A stretch of 42,575 nucleotides of DNA from Byssothecium circinans. Lineage: Eukaryota > Ascomycota > Dothideomycetes > Pleosporales > Massarinaceae. The first letter of the stretch is position 1; each line of letters begins with the position of its first letter. Under the pieces are notes generated by a model that had not been told where the DNA came from, searched no databases, and was given only the letters and a program-made list of their open reading frames with translations. The stretch is taken from contig ML977024.1 of NCBI GenBank assembly GCA_010015675.1, positions 19,629 through 62,203 on the forward strand, in the 5' to 3' direction. Both the position numbers and the translations under genes were made by a program. This document shows positions 20,718 through 30,888 of the stretch, in pieces.

Positions 20718-21828
20718 TTATCCTCTAAGCAAATATTGGACGTATCTCCAAGCTGGTAGTAGTTGCCAGAATGTCTCACTCGTAGTGTTAAAAACATTAA
20801 AATCGCTTATAGGCGCCGCTCCTGACGCCACTCCCCCGCCAGGTATGTACACCTTTCCGTGCACTGCAACGCCAGGAGCGCTATGCCTGGGTCTGGGCAT
20901 CGGGTCCAGCTTGGTCCAAGTGTCGCCCTCAACATCGTACACTTCCACCTCGCTATGGAGCTCATTCAGCTCGCCAGGGGGTCTCTCGCCACCAAAGATA
21001 TAGATCTTGCTTCCTACAGTTCCACCAGAAATTCCACCCCTAGGCGTCGGCATCCTCGCAGCAGCGGTCTTCCATCCCTCTTCAAGATTGTCCAAGTCCA
21101 AGATGAAGACTGTATCTGTGCGGTTATGCGCTCCATGATCATATCCGCCAACGACGTACATCTTTCCATCTATAACAGCGGATACAGAATGGTCGCGAGG
21201 TCCTGGAAGATACCGTGCCTTTGCGGGAAGGGCTTCTGAGACCCATTTCGAGGTACGGGTGTCGAACACTGAGACTGGAGAGCAAGATGCATGCATGCCG
21301 TTTAGTCTCAGTTCTAAAAGCGTAAATCCGCCGGCCAGAAATATCTTCTCTTTGTATACACCCACGGCTGCCATTCCTCTTGGTTCTGCTAGTGGCGGAA
21401 GGGAAGACCATGCTTTCATGTGCGTATCGTAGACCCACGAGTCTGCGACTGGCCGCAATGACTCCATCTCCACACCGCCATCGTCTAGTCCTCCAAAAAC
21501 ATATATTTTATCGTTGACGGCCGCCGCGTTAGGGTGGTTAAGTGGTATCGGGAGCGTGGTCTCAGTACACTAGGCATTATGGGAAATCGAGTAGAATTGG
21601 ACCAAGTCTGTTGTTGTAAAGGGAATAGGGGTAGCGCTATCGTTGCGAATAACGCCTCCTATGACGGCGATAGTATCGGTCGGGAGGTAGACGGTTGAAT
21701 GTTCCTGGAGCGACAGTGATATTAGCCAGTGTCGACCACGGAGAACGAGGTGGGGAGGAATAAAAGTAGTTAAGAGAAAGAAAAGAGGAAGCAAAGAAGA
21801 AGGCAAGATAAAACCGGTTAAATACCAT
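20718..21828 (-). pseudogene. Secreted kelch-repeat beta-propeller protein, broken
   Basis: An ATG at 21828 opens a signal-peptide-like start (MVFNRFYLAFFFASSFLSL) and runs through PWSTLANITVAP; near 21706 the frame shifts, and the kelch part continues in another frame to 20718. That frame has a TAG at 21570-21572 at the place where kelch blades normally have Trp (SISHNA-stop-CTETTLPIP). Six Gly-Gly blade motifs are visible: IAVIGGVI, IYVFGGLDDGG, IFLAGGFTL, MYVVGGYDHG, IYIFGGERPPG and VYIPGGGVASG, matching a six-bladed propeller of about 350 residues. Secreted kelch proteins are known in fungi, but binding partners differ, so no ligand is claimed. The TAG is a single G-to-A step from TGG. 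The last four blades remain open. Confidence 0.8.
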
Positions 21829-24069
21829 AGTTGACCACCACTTCGTCCAGCGATTTCAATGTTGATGCCTTATGCTGTAGTGTCTCAATTAGATAGCAGC
21901 CCTAAGCCCATCCTTATGTCTTGGTTGCAAGAAAAGACACTAGCAATTTTCGTCCGGTTCAGTGGTATTTTCGGTTGCTGTGGTGGGAAAGCCAGTTTCC
22001 GCCATCCGTTCAGGCCCTACTTCGGTGCATCAAGGCTTGATAACCTTATTCCATGCAAGGGAAGAGCATGTGGGGCCCGAAGATATTTCGTGCAGTAGAA
22101 ATTTAGGTTTAATGGAAGAAATTCAAAGCTCGGCCCTTCTCCTAGGACCCACAAGAGGTACGCGAATAGAAGGATGGACGCTGCATTTTACCCGCAGCTT
22201 CCGCTGTACCTTTAGGCTCATGTCCACTGTTCAGCATCATATCCGTTCAACTTCTTGAGCAGAGGAGAGTAGGAGACTTAGGCTCAGATAAGGGCCATCA
22301 ATGATGAATAAAGCCCTTCGGAATGTTTGATCGATATTTTCTCTAAAATTTGAAGAAAAGACAGTCGTTCCAATGGAGCTTGTTATCTCTGTAGCGTAAA
22401 GAGCCCAAGATCCTGCTAATGCATGTGCCTTGGACCATTTGGTCAGGCCTCCCAACGGCAAGAACATTACGACTTAACCCTATGTTTTGTCTTCCTTACA
22501 CACGAGCTATGCCCGTATTAGGATTGAACAAAGTGAAGATGGGACTTGAGTATGCGAACGTATACTTACATTTCGCTACAGGGCAACCCCATCACCAATA
22601 TATGTTCTTGCTCACAGCCGTCTAAACTTTCAATAGCAGAGCATTTGTCCGTAGCCATCCATTGGTTGGCCAGGCTGTCCGAAGTTAAAAAAAAAAGCCA
22701 AGGTTCACATGTTGGGCCAGCCCAGTGCTAGCTCAATACAGGCTACTCAAGCACCCAGGTACTGTAGTCTCGGAGTCACCTCCCCCGCCACATCCTCGGA
22801 AGTCTCGGAGCAGTGGCAAAAGTTCAACACCATCAGCTTGAAGACGTTGTATAGAATTTCGATTTATCCACGCTCAGTGGCACTGGAAAGTACCCTGTGG
22901 AGTCTATATTCCCATCGCATTTTGTATTCGGGAGAGGTGTTCTGTAATGTGTGATGTTAGCGTGGCTGTATATATGAATCGGATAAGTCGAGTCGAGTAC
23001 AAAGCATCATCCTAGCACACGTTGCTTTGCACAGCCCATACCTTTCCGATGATCGATCGCACTGAACGCGCGCGGTTCCATAATTGGCTAGCATAAAAAG
23101 GACTATCATACCACGGACCCCACCCACACCAGCATCCACGTCGATCCCAAGGTTCCAAGCACTTTTGACGTTCCAAGATTTCTTAAAAATATTAAATCAC
23201 TTGACACACACAGCTCCGCGGATCTACGCCTACGCCTCTTGATCGCCGGTACACTAAGTCTCGTCTCAAGCATCCACAAAACCGGTGAACGTCACAGAAT
23301 CAAAGCTGAAGATCGAGGCGCAAGACGAATGGACAGCGCTTACTTGCCTATCTTGGTTCGCTCACTCGTGCGCCGTACGGCATAGGCTGCACGTCACAGG
23401 TTACAACCTACGCCTTGCACAGCGCCTTGGGACGTGCGTCGCACGGGTAGGATCCGGATCCTACAAAAAAGTTAAGCTAGGTAAGTAAGCAGCAAGCTAG
23501 TAAAAGCCCCGCGCCGCACCTTAACTTGTCATCACCGATGAAACACAGGGTACGGAAGTGGAAGAAAGTTGGTTAACGCGATATAAATTTTTGCTAGGGC
23601 TGTGAATATGGGTAGGAAGGAAAGAGATGCAGGACGTGGAAATGAGGACTGGAATGGGAGAAATGGATAGTATTGGCTAAATGTTTTCTGAATACTGGCT
23701 CCGAGATAGGCATTTGAAGAGATGCGATGGTATAGCTTCCTTGTACGTGGCTGTCTGATGTGTAGGTAGTATGGTGTGATGATGCCCGGTTTCCGTGTTT
23801 CAGTCGCCCGGCTTCAGTCGCGGCTTGGGGTATGCACTTCGGTGGCTGCGGTTTTGATATGTGCTTCGTCTTGGGGCCGACCGGCGACGATATGGCTTTC
23901 GATATCCAACCCGCAAATATTCCCGGAGAGATGTCGTTGTTCAGGCTCGGTCTCTCTGTTTGCTCCAGGACCCAGCGAGTTGATTGTTTACGGACAAGTT
24001 GCGCCGCGTCGATGGAGGATAGAAAGACGGTTGGATAAATGCGCTGCTGATGTTGTCGGCGCAAGCGAT
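21829..24069. other. Long spacer without a supported gene
   Basis: A minus-strand open frame at 22237-22467 (76 codons, containing WSKAHALAGSWALYATEITS) has protein-like composition and a possible upstream GTAAGT donor near 22560, but no exon partner could be joined; it may be a gene fragment. 22879-22910 holds the second copy of the 33-bp repeat. 23594-24064 has overlapping open frames on both strands, probably the 3' region of the four-TM gene. Nothing else recognised. Confidence 0.4.
22879..22910. repeat. Dispersed direct repeat, copy 2
   Basis: GGCACTGGAAAGTACCCTGT and on to GTCTATAT, about 2.8 kb from copy 1 at 20069-20102 in the same orientation. Confidence 0.5.
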
Positions 24070-25110
24070 TCAGTCATCGTTATACCATCGCCGTGCAACA
24101 TATAGCCCGCGAGTGACCATGAAGATGTTAGCCACTAGCGTCCATCTCGAACCCCACAAGATTTGGTTTCTCTCGATCTCTTTCGTGGCCTCCTTCTCTA
24201 GCAGCCTGGACCTTTCACGCTGTTCGGGTGTTGTGTAGCGTAACTGTATCCGGCTTTGGTGCCTATACACCATGAAGAGGCCAACAGTACAAAGCGCAAT
24301 TACCAGCATGATATACCGCACTGCTTTCTACATATTATTAGCTTTTGGTTCGAATCGTGACCTGCTGAACTCACAGCTTCGTGGCACAGATACGACGTGT
24401 CGGAATCGGGAGTGAAGTCAGGCCAGCCTTTAGTATAGCATGCCGCTGACTCAAAAGAGCACTTGGCGGTAAGGACACCTTTTCTATTAGTGATTAGATG
24501 GCAGCCGCTACCGTGACGTATGTCTCTCTCGGCGTAGGTGGCGTTGAGAAAGGATACCATGGAAATGATGAAAGCTACAAGCGACCAGACTTTAGCCCTT
24601 GTCATGAATGCACCAGGCGGCTTTGAGAAGGATTAGCACAGATGTAACGAAATTGTAGAAGTAACTCACTGTTCTCAGGATTTTGTCCCTGGGAATCCAC
24701 ATGGACGCAACGCGCCAGAATAGCGCAAATAAGCCAAGAAGTAAGGTCGTAACTCCAGTTATGATGGCAAGGACGGTAGACTTGACGTTGAAGTTGGCGT
24801 TGGTAGAATCCGAAAGGGTAATCGGGGGAGCTTTGTTGTACACAGTCGCGTTTAGGACGAGATTGCGTTTAGTGAGGAGGAAGGCGATCAGGATATGAGA
24901 TGGGGATATGAGAAGGGCGATGCAGCAGGGCAAGAGGACGACCGCGCAGATTGTGTGCACATATCTTTCAATGAAGCGATCGCGAAGGGTAAAGGGAATA
25001 GGAGAGAGATTCATCTCGGGCATCACAAAGGGGACTTCTTCGTCACTGGGCATCGAAATGTCGTCTTCGTCGTAGAATGTCGGCGCGTCATTGGTGTGCG
25101 GGATCTGCAT
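24070..25110 (-). CDS. Hypothetical four-transmembrane protein (314 aa)
   Basis: Three exons: 25110-24670, 24620-24375 and 24327-24070. Introns of 49 and 47 nt have GTGAGT donors, GCTAAT branch sites and AAG/TAG acceptors, and both joins keep frame (147, 82 and 86 codons including the stop). The N-terminus is acidic and cytosolic-looking (MQIPHTNDAPTFYDEDDI). Four hydrophobic helices follow: HTICAVVLLPCCIALLI; STVLAIITGVTTLLLGLFAL; VWSLVAFIISMVSFL; and YIMLVIALCTVGLFMVY. Between helices 3 and 4 is a loop with cysteines (GSGCHLI, AKCSFESAAC, YLCHEA), probably lumenal or extracellular and disulfide-bonded. The C-terminus is a basic/acidic helix (EQRERSRLLEKEATKEIER). Family unknown. A further 3' exon cannot be excluded, since protein-like frames continue below 24064. 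It is divergent from the PARP-finger gene across a 1-kb spacer. Confidence 0.7.
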
Positions 25111-26129
25111 CTCTCAACGTGTTGTTGCGCGTGATGCAAACAAAATCGTTTGTGGGGTCGAATGCGGTTTAGGCCGGCTGGTCTGGTGGGACTTGTGTAG
25201 CTTTTGGAGGTTGTTGGTTCAGCTTCGTGGTGCAGTATATAGGCAACAGAGTCAAGGCGACACGGTTATATGTATTCATGTTCAGGTCAGACAAGGAAGC
25301 CAGGTGGAGCGGGAGGCCTGGGGCTGAGGCTCTTCGGGGACCTGAGCGGAGGCTTTCCCTTCCCCGGGACAACTGCCTTGGGGGCGACGGCGTTTACTAG
25401 GGGCGCGCAGGCTCCATGATCCGGACGGGTGGCGTAGCAGGCGCAAATGTTCGAAAATAGCAGCGGGAAGACGAGACGAGATCTCGGAGAGATGAAATAA
25501 TGAGAGGTGGGAGATGGGAGATGGGAGATGCAGACCGAAGGATGGCGGCGCCGCACGGACCGGTTGGAATGGCGGGGAAATTAGCGGCAGCCGCCGACTC
25601 GCTCTCTTCATCCTCGCAACATCCATAGATGCATCAGATGCATCGATTCGGCGTCAAGAATCTTTGGTTATGGAATCTCTTCGTTTGGGGGGATGGAGCG
25701 CATTGAGTGGAGCGCGACAGGCGATATGAAGCGCCGTGCGACGTCCAAAATCGTCGCATCTTGCGCCAATTCGCCGTATATACACGTCGTAAAGCGCACC
25801 ATGACTACAATGGAGCTGCAGCGCTGCCATGGAGCAAAGCGTCTCCTGTCTATTCGGTGGTTCGAACTGCCCAGGAGATCCGTACGTATTTCAATGTTGC
25901 TCTGACCAGCTCGTCACGTGCCCATCACTCTCCCCGCCACGCAAACGCTCCTTCCTTGGTTCGCCGTTTATGTCAGCAAGTCAAGCATCAACACTTCCTC
26001 GACCTCAAAAGCTCCCTTTCGCTCGTTTCCTAGCTCATTTTGACACCCACTATCTTCTCCTCACCTTCACACCAGCACATTCACCCACTCTCACACCTTC
26101 GCATCTTCAAATCAATCGCCGCCTACGCC
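25111..26129. promoter_or_regulatory. Divergent intergenic region, shared upstream DNA
   Basis: About 1 kb between two divergently transcribed genes. GC-rich in the middle (25300-25620) and pyrimidine-rich just before the plus-strand start (26040-26110, many CTC/CAC tracts), as usual for fungal leaders. Open frames here overlap on both strands and look like chance. Confidence 0.45.
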
Positions 26130-27766
26130 ATGGGTGCGACCAAGACTACGAAGACAGCAAAGACGTGGCCTGCGGATGACGAAGACGGCGCTCCCAAATG
26201 GCGACTTGAGCACTCAATATCAAGCAAGGCGGGATGCAACCAGGCAGGCCGCAAGCATGCAGGCGCCTTGATTGGAAAGGGCGAACTGCGCATAGGCACA
26301 CGCTGCTGGTACGATAGGGAGGAAAAGTACATCCGCCGATGGCGTCATTGGTGAGTGCTCCCTCCACCCATAAACCTGCGATACACCATGTGCTGACTAT
26401 GTAGGGGATGCGCAAGCAACGACCAAATTGCAGGCCTGAAGCGGCTCGCCCGCGGGGACCCCGAGGATGTCCCGGGCTACCATGGTCTCAGCAGCGAAGC
26501 CCAGGAACAGGTGCGGCTGGCACTGGAGCACGGCAAGGTTGTCGACACGAAGTTCAAGGGTACCAGAGAAGACCTTGTGCGCAGTGGCTTCGATGGCGAG
26601 ATTCGAGATGCTGTGTCCTACAAGGTCGAGATGACTAGCCGCGGGGCCTCAATCTGCCGGAACCCGACGTGTAAGGCGCAGAAGATCAAGATCCTGAAGG
26701 GGGAACTTCGGCTTGGTATCGCGACAGTATTTGGCGGACAGCATCTGTCGTGGCAGTACAAGCATGGGTGAGTTTGTTGATTAGATGTGATTTTGCAAGC
26801 GTGCTAATGATTACCAGGAGGTGCATTTCCGAGGTCGATCTCAAGGGAGCCCAAGAGCTATATAAGGAGACTCACACTCTGAACGGTATCGATGACCTTC
26901 CGCAGGAGTACCATGCAGCTGTTGACGAGTGGCTCGATACCGGTGAAGTGGTCGTTCTACCCACGCTGGCACCCGAACCCACTAAGAAGTCTCGCAAGAG
27001 GAAGGCCGAAGACGAGGGCGACGCTGTGAAAGAAGAGGTTGACGAATTAAAGACTGGGCTTAAGGCCAGCAACAAGCGCGGTGCTGATGAGTTCGACGGA
27101 GAAGCAGAGGAACCCACCCCGAAAAAGGCTCGACAGACTAAGCATGCTACAACAACCACTGGTGAAGGCATGAAACAGGGAGTTGAAGAACTAAAGACTG
27201 AGCCAGAGGCCAGCAAGAAGCGGGGTGCTGATGAGATCGATGGAGAGCCAGAGAAACCCGCCCCGAAGAGGACTCGACAGGCGAAGACAGCTACGACAAC
27301 CGCCGATAAAGACCCTATGAAACAGGAAATTGAAGAAACAAAGACTAAGCCGAAGGCTAGCAAGAAGCGCGCTGCTAATGAGGTCGATGGTGCAGAGGCG
27401 GAGGAGCCCATCCTAAAGGAACCCCGTACACAACCAGCCAAGAATGCCAAAACAGCTGTCAACAAACATGCTGTAAAGAAGGGGGTTGGAGAATCAAAGA
27501 CTGAGCCGAAGGCCAGCAAGCACCGTGCCGCTGATGAGAATCACGGTGCAGAGACAAAGGAACCCATCTCGAAGAATCCCCGCACTCAACAAGCTCAGAA
27601 CAAAGAGGCTTGCAAAGCCAGCGCCCTCCCTGTCACCGACCCTCAGTGGGAGGATATTCCCCTCCCAGCCCCTCCAACCCCTGGAAAACAGAAGGCGATC
27701 CGTGAAGCAGCCATGGCGAAAGTCAAGGCTCTTAAGAAGAAGATGCGTTTCGAAGCTAGGGAGTAG
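26130..27766 (+). CDS. Double PARP-type zinc finger nuclear protein (510 aa)
   Basis: Exons 26130-26350, 26405-26767 and 26818-27766; introns of 54 and 50 nt with GTGAGT donors and CTGAC/GCTAAT branch sites; the ATG context is CGCCATGG. Finger 1 spans about residues 30-76 (C36, GKGELRIG, WRHWGC with H73 and C76), but residue 41, where finger 2 has its second Cys, is Arg. Finger 2 spans about 150-197 (C158, C163, LKGELRLG, H194, C197) and is complete. PARP-type fingers bind DNA nicks and ends in PARP1 and DNA ligase III. The rest, about residues 245-440, is a Lys/Glu/Ala-rich tail with four imperfect repeats of the ELKTEPEASKKRGADE type and basic KRKAED/PKKAR signals, suggesting nuclear location and DNA contact. 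No catalytic PARP domain follows. Likely a DNA damage or chromatin factor, by inference. Confidence 0.85.
27040..27590 (+). repeat. Four imperfect intragenic repeats in the PARP-finger gene
   Basis: Units begin near 27040, 27180, 27320 and 27475, each about 140-155 bp, coding for a V/IEELKT.PKASKKR.ADE..GAE.EEP..K..R pattern. Differences between units are mostly substitutions in Lys/Glu/Ala codons. Confidence 0.65.
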
Positions 27767-28396
27767 GTAGACCAAACTGGATTCTCACCGTCTATGTTGA
27801 CCCGCGCTTTATGGTCTGTTTATGGTGAGAACCCATATTGCGTGGGTGGAAAAGATTTGAATGCGCATTGAGCTGAGGGCTTTCACGATCATTAATTGTT
27901 CTACGATATGGAGGAAGGATTCCTCCGCCGCATTCAGGTACCTGGGCATTCCACGGGTGGCATATATGAATCACAACGATATATTGAAGCAAGTACGCTT
28001 ACAGTGAGGTGACCAAAGTCTGCCAATAGTTCCTATAGGTTAAGCCTTGTAAGATGGTGCGACACTTCTGCAATAGTTCTTAACTGTATATGCTTCTAAC
28101 TTGAGAATGTAACTCGCATCATGGAAAGATGAATCTCGCGTAGGCGTTGAATGAAAGTATAGAGGTACCATGGTACTTGGTAAACGTGATAAAGGCACCC
28201 AGCGAATCGGCACTACCTCGGCAGCCCAGCTTATCCCCGCACAACCCCGAGGCAAGCTGTCAACTTTCATCATCCACACCCCACATACCCACTCCACTCC
28301 CTTCCCCCAGCTACACCACGATCACTCCCAACCTACATCGCACCCATTTATCTCCTCCAAAACAACAAATCAAGCTTCCCGACTCCCCCCACCACA
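27767..28396. other. Intergenic, promoter region of the thioredoxin-like gene
   Basis: Nothing coding recognised. The last 150 bp are C-rich with few G on the plus strand (CACCCCACATACCC-type), typical of a fungal leader. Confidence 0.5.
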
Positions 28397-29079
28397 ATGC
28401 CCGACAGAACCATCCCCATCACCTCGTCCTCGCACTTCGACAAGCTGCTCTCCTCGTGCACCTACACGATCGTCGACTTCTACGCCGACTGGTGCGGGCC
28501 CTGCAAGACCATCGCGCCCGTATTCCACAGCCTCGCCGAGAAGGAATCGAAGCCGGGACGGATACAGTTTGTAAAGGTCGATGTGGACAGTCAGCAGGAG
28601 ATTGCGAAGAAGTATGGGGTCAGCGCGTATGTCTTCATTTTCTACTATCCCTTCTCCCATCACATAAGCATGGCGCGAGGGGTTATATTGTAGATGTGTA
28701 TGGAGGTCAATAGGCTGACAAAGCGAACAGTATGCCAACCTTCCTCGTCCTAAAAGGCACCTCCGTAACCGAAACTATCCGCGGCGCTAACCCCTCCGCC
28801 CTCACCGCTGCCGTCCGCAAAGCCGTTTCCGACAGCCTCTCCGGCCCCGCAGCCCGTGGCACGCACTTCTCCTCCAAGGGATATACCTTGGGCTCGTCGT
28901 CGCAGCCCTCGCGGCCCGTGAATCAGGGCGCGTTTGGGGGCTTGCAGAATATGTTGAGTGGGAATGGGGGACTGGGCGATAAGGTGGTGCGGTTTGTAGC
29001 GTTGTATTTTGTTAGCTTGTTTGCTTTTGATGCGTACAGGGCGGCGGGGGAGAGTGCGTATGCGGTCAGGAGGCGGTAG
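28397..29079 (+). CDS. Thioredoxin-like protein with C-terminal membrane anchor
   Basis: Exons 28397-28626 and 28731-29079, with a 104-nt intron (GTATGT donor, GGCTGAC branch, CAG acceptor); 192 aa. The thioredoxin fold fills residues 5-107: [20 protein letters not shown] with the redox pair C33/C36, then [20 protein letters not shown], and the cis-proline loop [10 protein letters not shown] (P79), which lies just after the intron. Such domains reduce disulfides in client proteins. A typical thioredoxin ends near residue 107; here a Ser/Gly-rich linker (about 110-160) leads to a hydrophobic helix at 162-179 ([18 protein letters not shown]) close to the C-terminus, followed by basic RRR. I infer a tail-anchored protein with its redox domain in the cytosol; the target membrane cannot be read from sequence. 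Confidence 0.88.
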
Positions 29080-29126
29080 AGGGGTGGGGTGATGGGGAGT
29101 AATAGGGTAATGAGGGGGCATGATAA

Positions 29127-29157
29127 GGGTTTGGAGTTTGGGGTTTGGGTTTTGGGG
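29127..29157 (+). other. G-rich tract with quadruplex potential
   Basis: Four runs of three or four G (29127, about 29140, 29147 and 29154) separated by T-rich loops, downstream of the thioredoxin-like stop codon. Confidence 0.5.
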
Positions 29158-29679
29158 CGTACTGGGTGGATATCCTAGGGACTTCGTTTCAAAAGATGAG
29201 TTTTCGGCCACGGACTTTTCGGGCTGCAAGAGCAGTTCGGTGGAGGACTGACGGTGGATCTATTTTGGCTTTCCCACTAATCTATCTCTGTATTTCCACG
29301 GATCTCCCCTCTCAGTTACGCTATGCATCTACTGAACATCCGTACTCCATATACTGTGTCTTCTGACAGCGAATTGATTTAGTACTGAGAGGACGGAGAC
29401 TGGAAGGGAAATGCGATGAGCGGTTTTGGAGAGGGAGTTGACGATGGAGTTTCCCAGTCGCATCTCTGGAACTTGGGGATGTTGCTTGTAAAAGCTCGAT
29501 CATAGCGTTGGGGTTGCTTGAGCTCTTCAACGAGGTAGCGGCTGTGCTTTGAAAATGCGGATGTGTCGTACCGCGGGTGGAAAAGTAGATGGATGGTAGA
29601 GAGGAGATTGGGAGATTGTGCCGGGTGGGTTGTCGAGACTGTGGAGTTTTTACTAAGTTCCTCTATACTAAACCTCTAT
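29158..29679. other. Intergenic, no gene seen
   Basis: Between convergent genes. Open frames are short and overlap on both strands. Confidence 0.5.
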
Positions 29680-30067
29680 TTACTTTCTCGTCTCCCCTAT
29701 TCTCCTATTAACTTTTTCTTTGCCTTTTCCGGTTCCAAGCTCCTCCAAAAGCCCCCGAATGTCCGTCTCGGCCGATTCAATGCTTTCGCACTCTTCCTCG
29801 CTTCTATACTGTTCCTCGAATCCTGAACTAGTACACGATATCTCGGTTTGACTCTGGCAGCTACAACAAGAGTATTTTCTTATTCCCTCTGATTTGCTTC
29901 TTGAACGCCTCCTTTGCTTCATCATACTCGTCCCGTAGCTTCTGATAGTCGTCTCGGTTACCGCAAGTTCGGCAAGGCGACTTCGACTCGGAAGATTTCG
30001 CTTTCAAGTTACCGAGAACCTGTGTACAATGATTTCTGTCGCAGTTAAAAGGCCCTGGATTTGACAT
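29680..30067 (-). CDS. Small Cys-containing acidic protein (106 aa), two-exon model
   Basis: The minus-strand ATG at 30067 gives MSNPGPFNCDRNHC, then SPCRTCGNRDDYQKL. Unspliced, the frame ends at TAG 29861-29863. That TAG can be the 3' acceptor of a 67-nt intron (29927-29861, donor GTATGA), and splicing joins in frame to an acidic tail (SQTEISCTSSGFEEQY, then ECESIESAETDIRGLLEELG) ending at 29680; no good branch site is visible. The spliced protein has 106 aa; the unspliced form has 68 aa. Two C-x(2-4)-C pairs resemble a small zinc ribbon, but this is only a pattern. ATGs further upstream (30118, 30202) are in frame but precede leader-like CCCCAACC sequence. Function unknown. It lies just downstream of another small Cys/His protein on the same strand. 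Confidence 0.45.
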
Positions 30068-30402
30068 TGTTGGGATCGTAGGTTGGGGAAATAGTTTGAA
30101 GGCACTTGGTTGTTTCATGGAGAGATTTCGAGATTGCTGAGGGATCGCATGCCAAAGTTTGTAAGAAGTCAACTGAGCGAAGCTGTTGATACAGTCATGC
30201 AATTATATGGAAACGTCTAGATCAAACTCCGGAACAATTGCCAAACGAAGTCACGATCTTGGGTACGGAGAGGGCCGATATGAAACGAGACGTTTCTAAA
30301 TTTTTGCTACTGTTTTCCTAAGCCCTCCACATACGGTGTCCGGTTGAAATACCAAAAAGCCATTCTCGGCGACTAGTCTCGAATCACCCTGATACCAAAC
30401 CC

Positions 30403-30825
30403 TCAAAAAATACCAATCCATCCCCTCAAACCTCCGACCGTAAACTTCACCCTCCCATTTTCCGCCAACTTCACACATCCCGCACAAGTCGATGCAAACC
30501 TCCTGTAACCGTGATACTGATTGCCGTCACGGGAACCTCCCACCCCCACCGGCTGGTAGTATACCCATCCCCTCTCTAGCCGTTCTCCTGGGTTTAATCT
30601 GACAACTTGTGGAGTCTGAACCGTCAGTGCTTTCGTCGCGACCCATACCTTTTTGCTGATCCTACGTGCGTTGCAGGTATTTGAGGTTCCATCCGTTTTT
30701 AACTCTTTACGGATGTTGATGTGATCGCAAACAAATGATGAGTTTGGCTCTCCTTGGTCGCAGTGGGTCTCTTTTCCGCAGATGAAGCCGTGCTCGGTGT
30801 CGCTCGGGGGATCTTTGGGGCTCAT
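30403..30825 (-). CDS. Small Cys/His-containing hypothetical protein (140 aa)
   Basis: Frame from the ATG at 30825 (CACCATGAGC, a good context) to 30403. An in-frame ATG at 30888 would add 21 residues, but that stretch looks like leader. Sequence order: HGFICGKETHCDQGEP and FVCDHINIRKEL near the N-terminus (Cys/His pairs), a beta-rich middle (VWVATKALTVQTPQVVRLNP, then WVYYQPVGVGG) and a C-terminal ASTCAGCVKLAENGRVKFTV. Six cysteines in all. No signal peptide and no membrane segment. Family not recognised. It shares with its neighbour (29680-30067) an MS-P start and an early C-x(n)-HC-x-Q pattern, which may mean distant kinship but is too short to prove it. Confidence 0.5.
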   Translation of the reverse strand: MSPKDPPSDTEHGFICGKETHCDQGEPNSSFVCDHINIRKELKTDGTSNTCNARRISKKVWVATKALTVQTPQVVRLNPGERLERGWVYYQPVGVGGSRDGNQYHGYRRFASTCAGCVKLAENGRVKFTVGGLRGWIGIF

Positions 30826-30888
30826 GGTGAGGTTGAGAAAAGGCTGTTGGGGTAATCGCAACAGGAAATTCAGGGTAGTCTTTTCCAT

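Noticed and set aside
23594..24105. Overlapping open frames on both strands, possible extra exon of the four-TM gene
   Set aside because: Some minus-strand frames look protein-like, but no donor/acceptor pair could be chosen; left as 3' region.
25282..25626. Minus-strand Pro/Ser/Arg-rich open frame
   Set aside because: GC-rich promoter DNA with two overlapping frames of equal quality; no domain.
26872..27519. Long minus-strand open frame of 215 codons
   Set aside because: Antisense of the repetitive Lys/Glu tail of the PARP-finger gene; Ser/Val/Phe-rich mirror of that composition.
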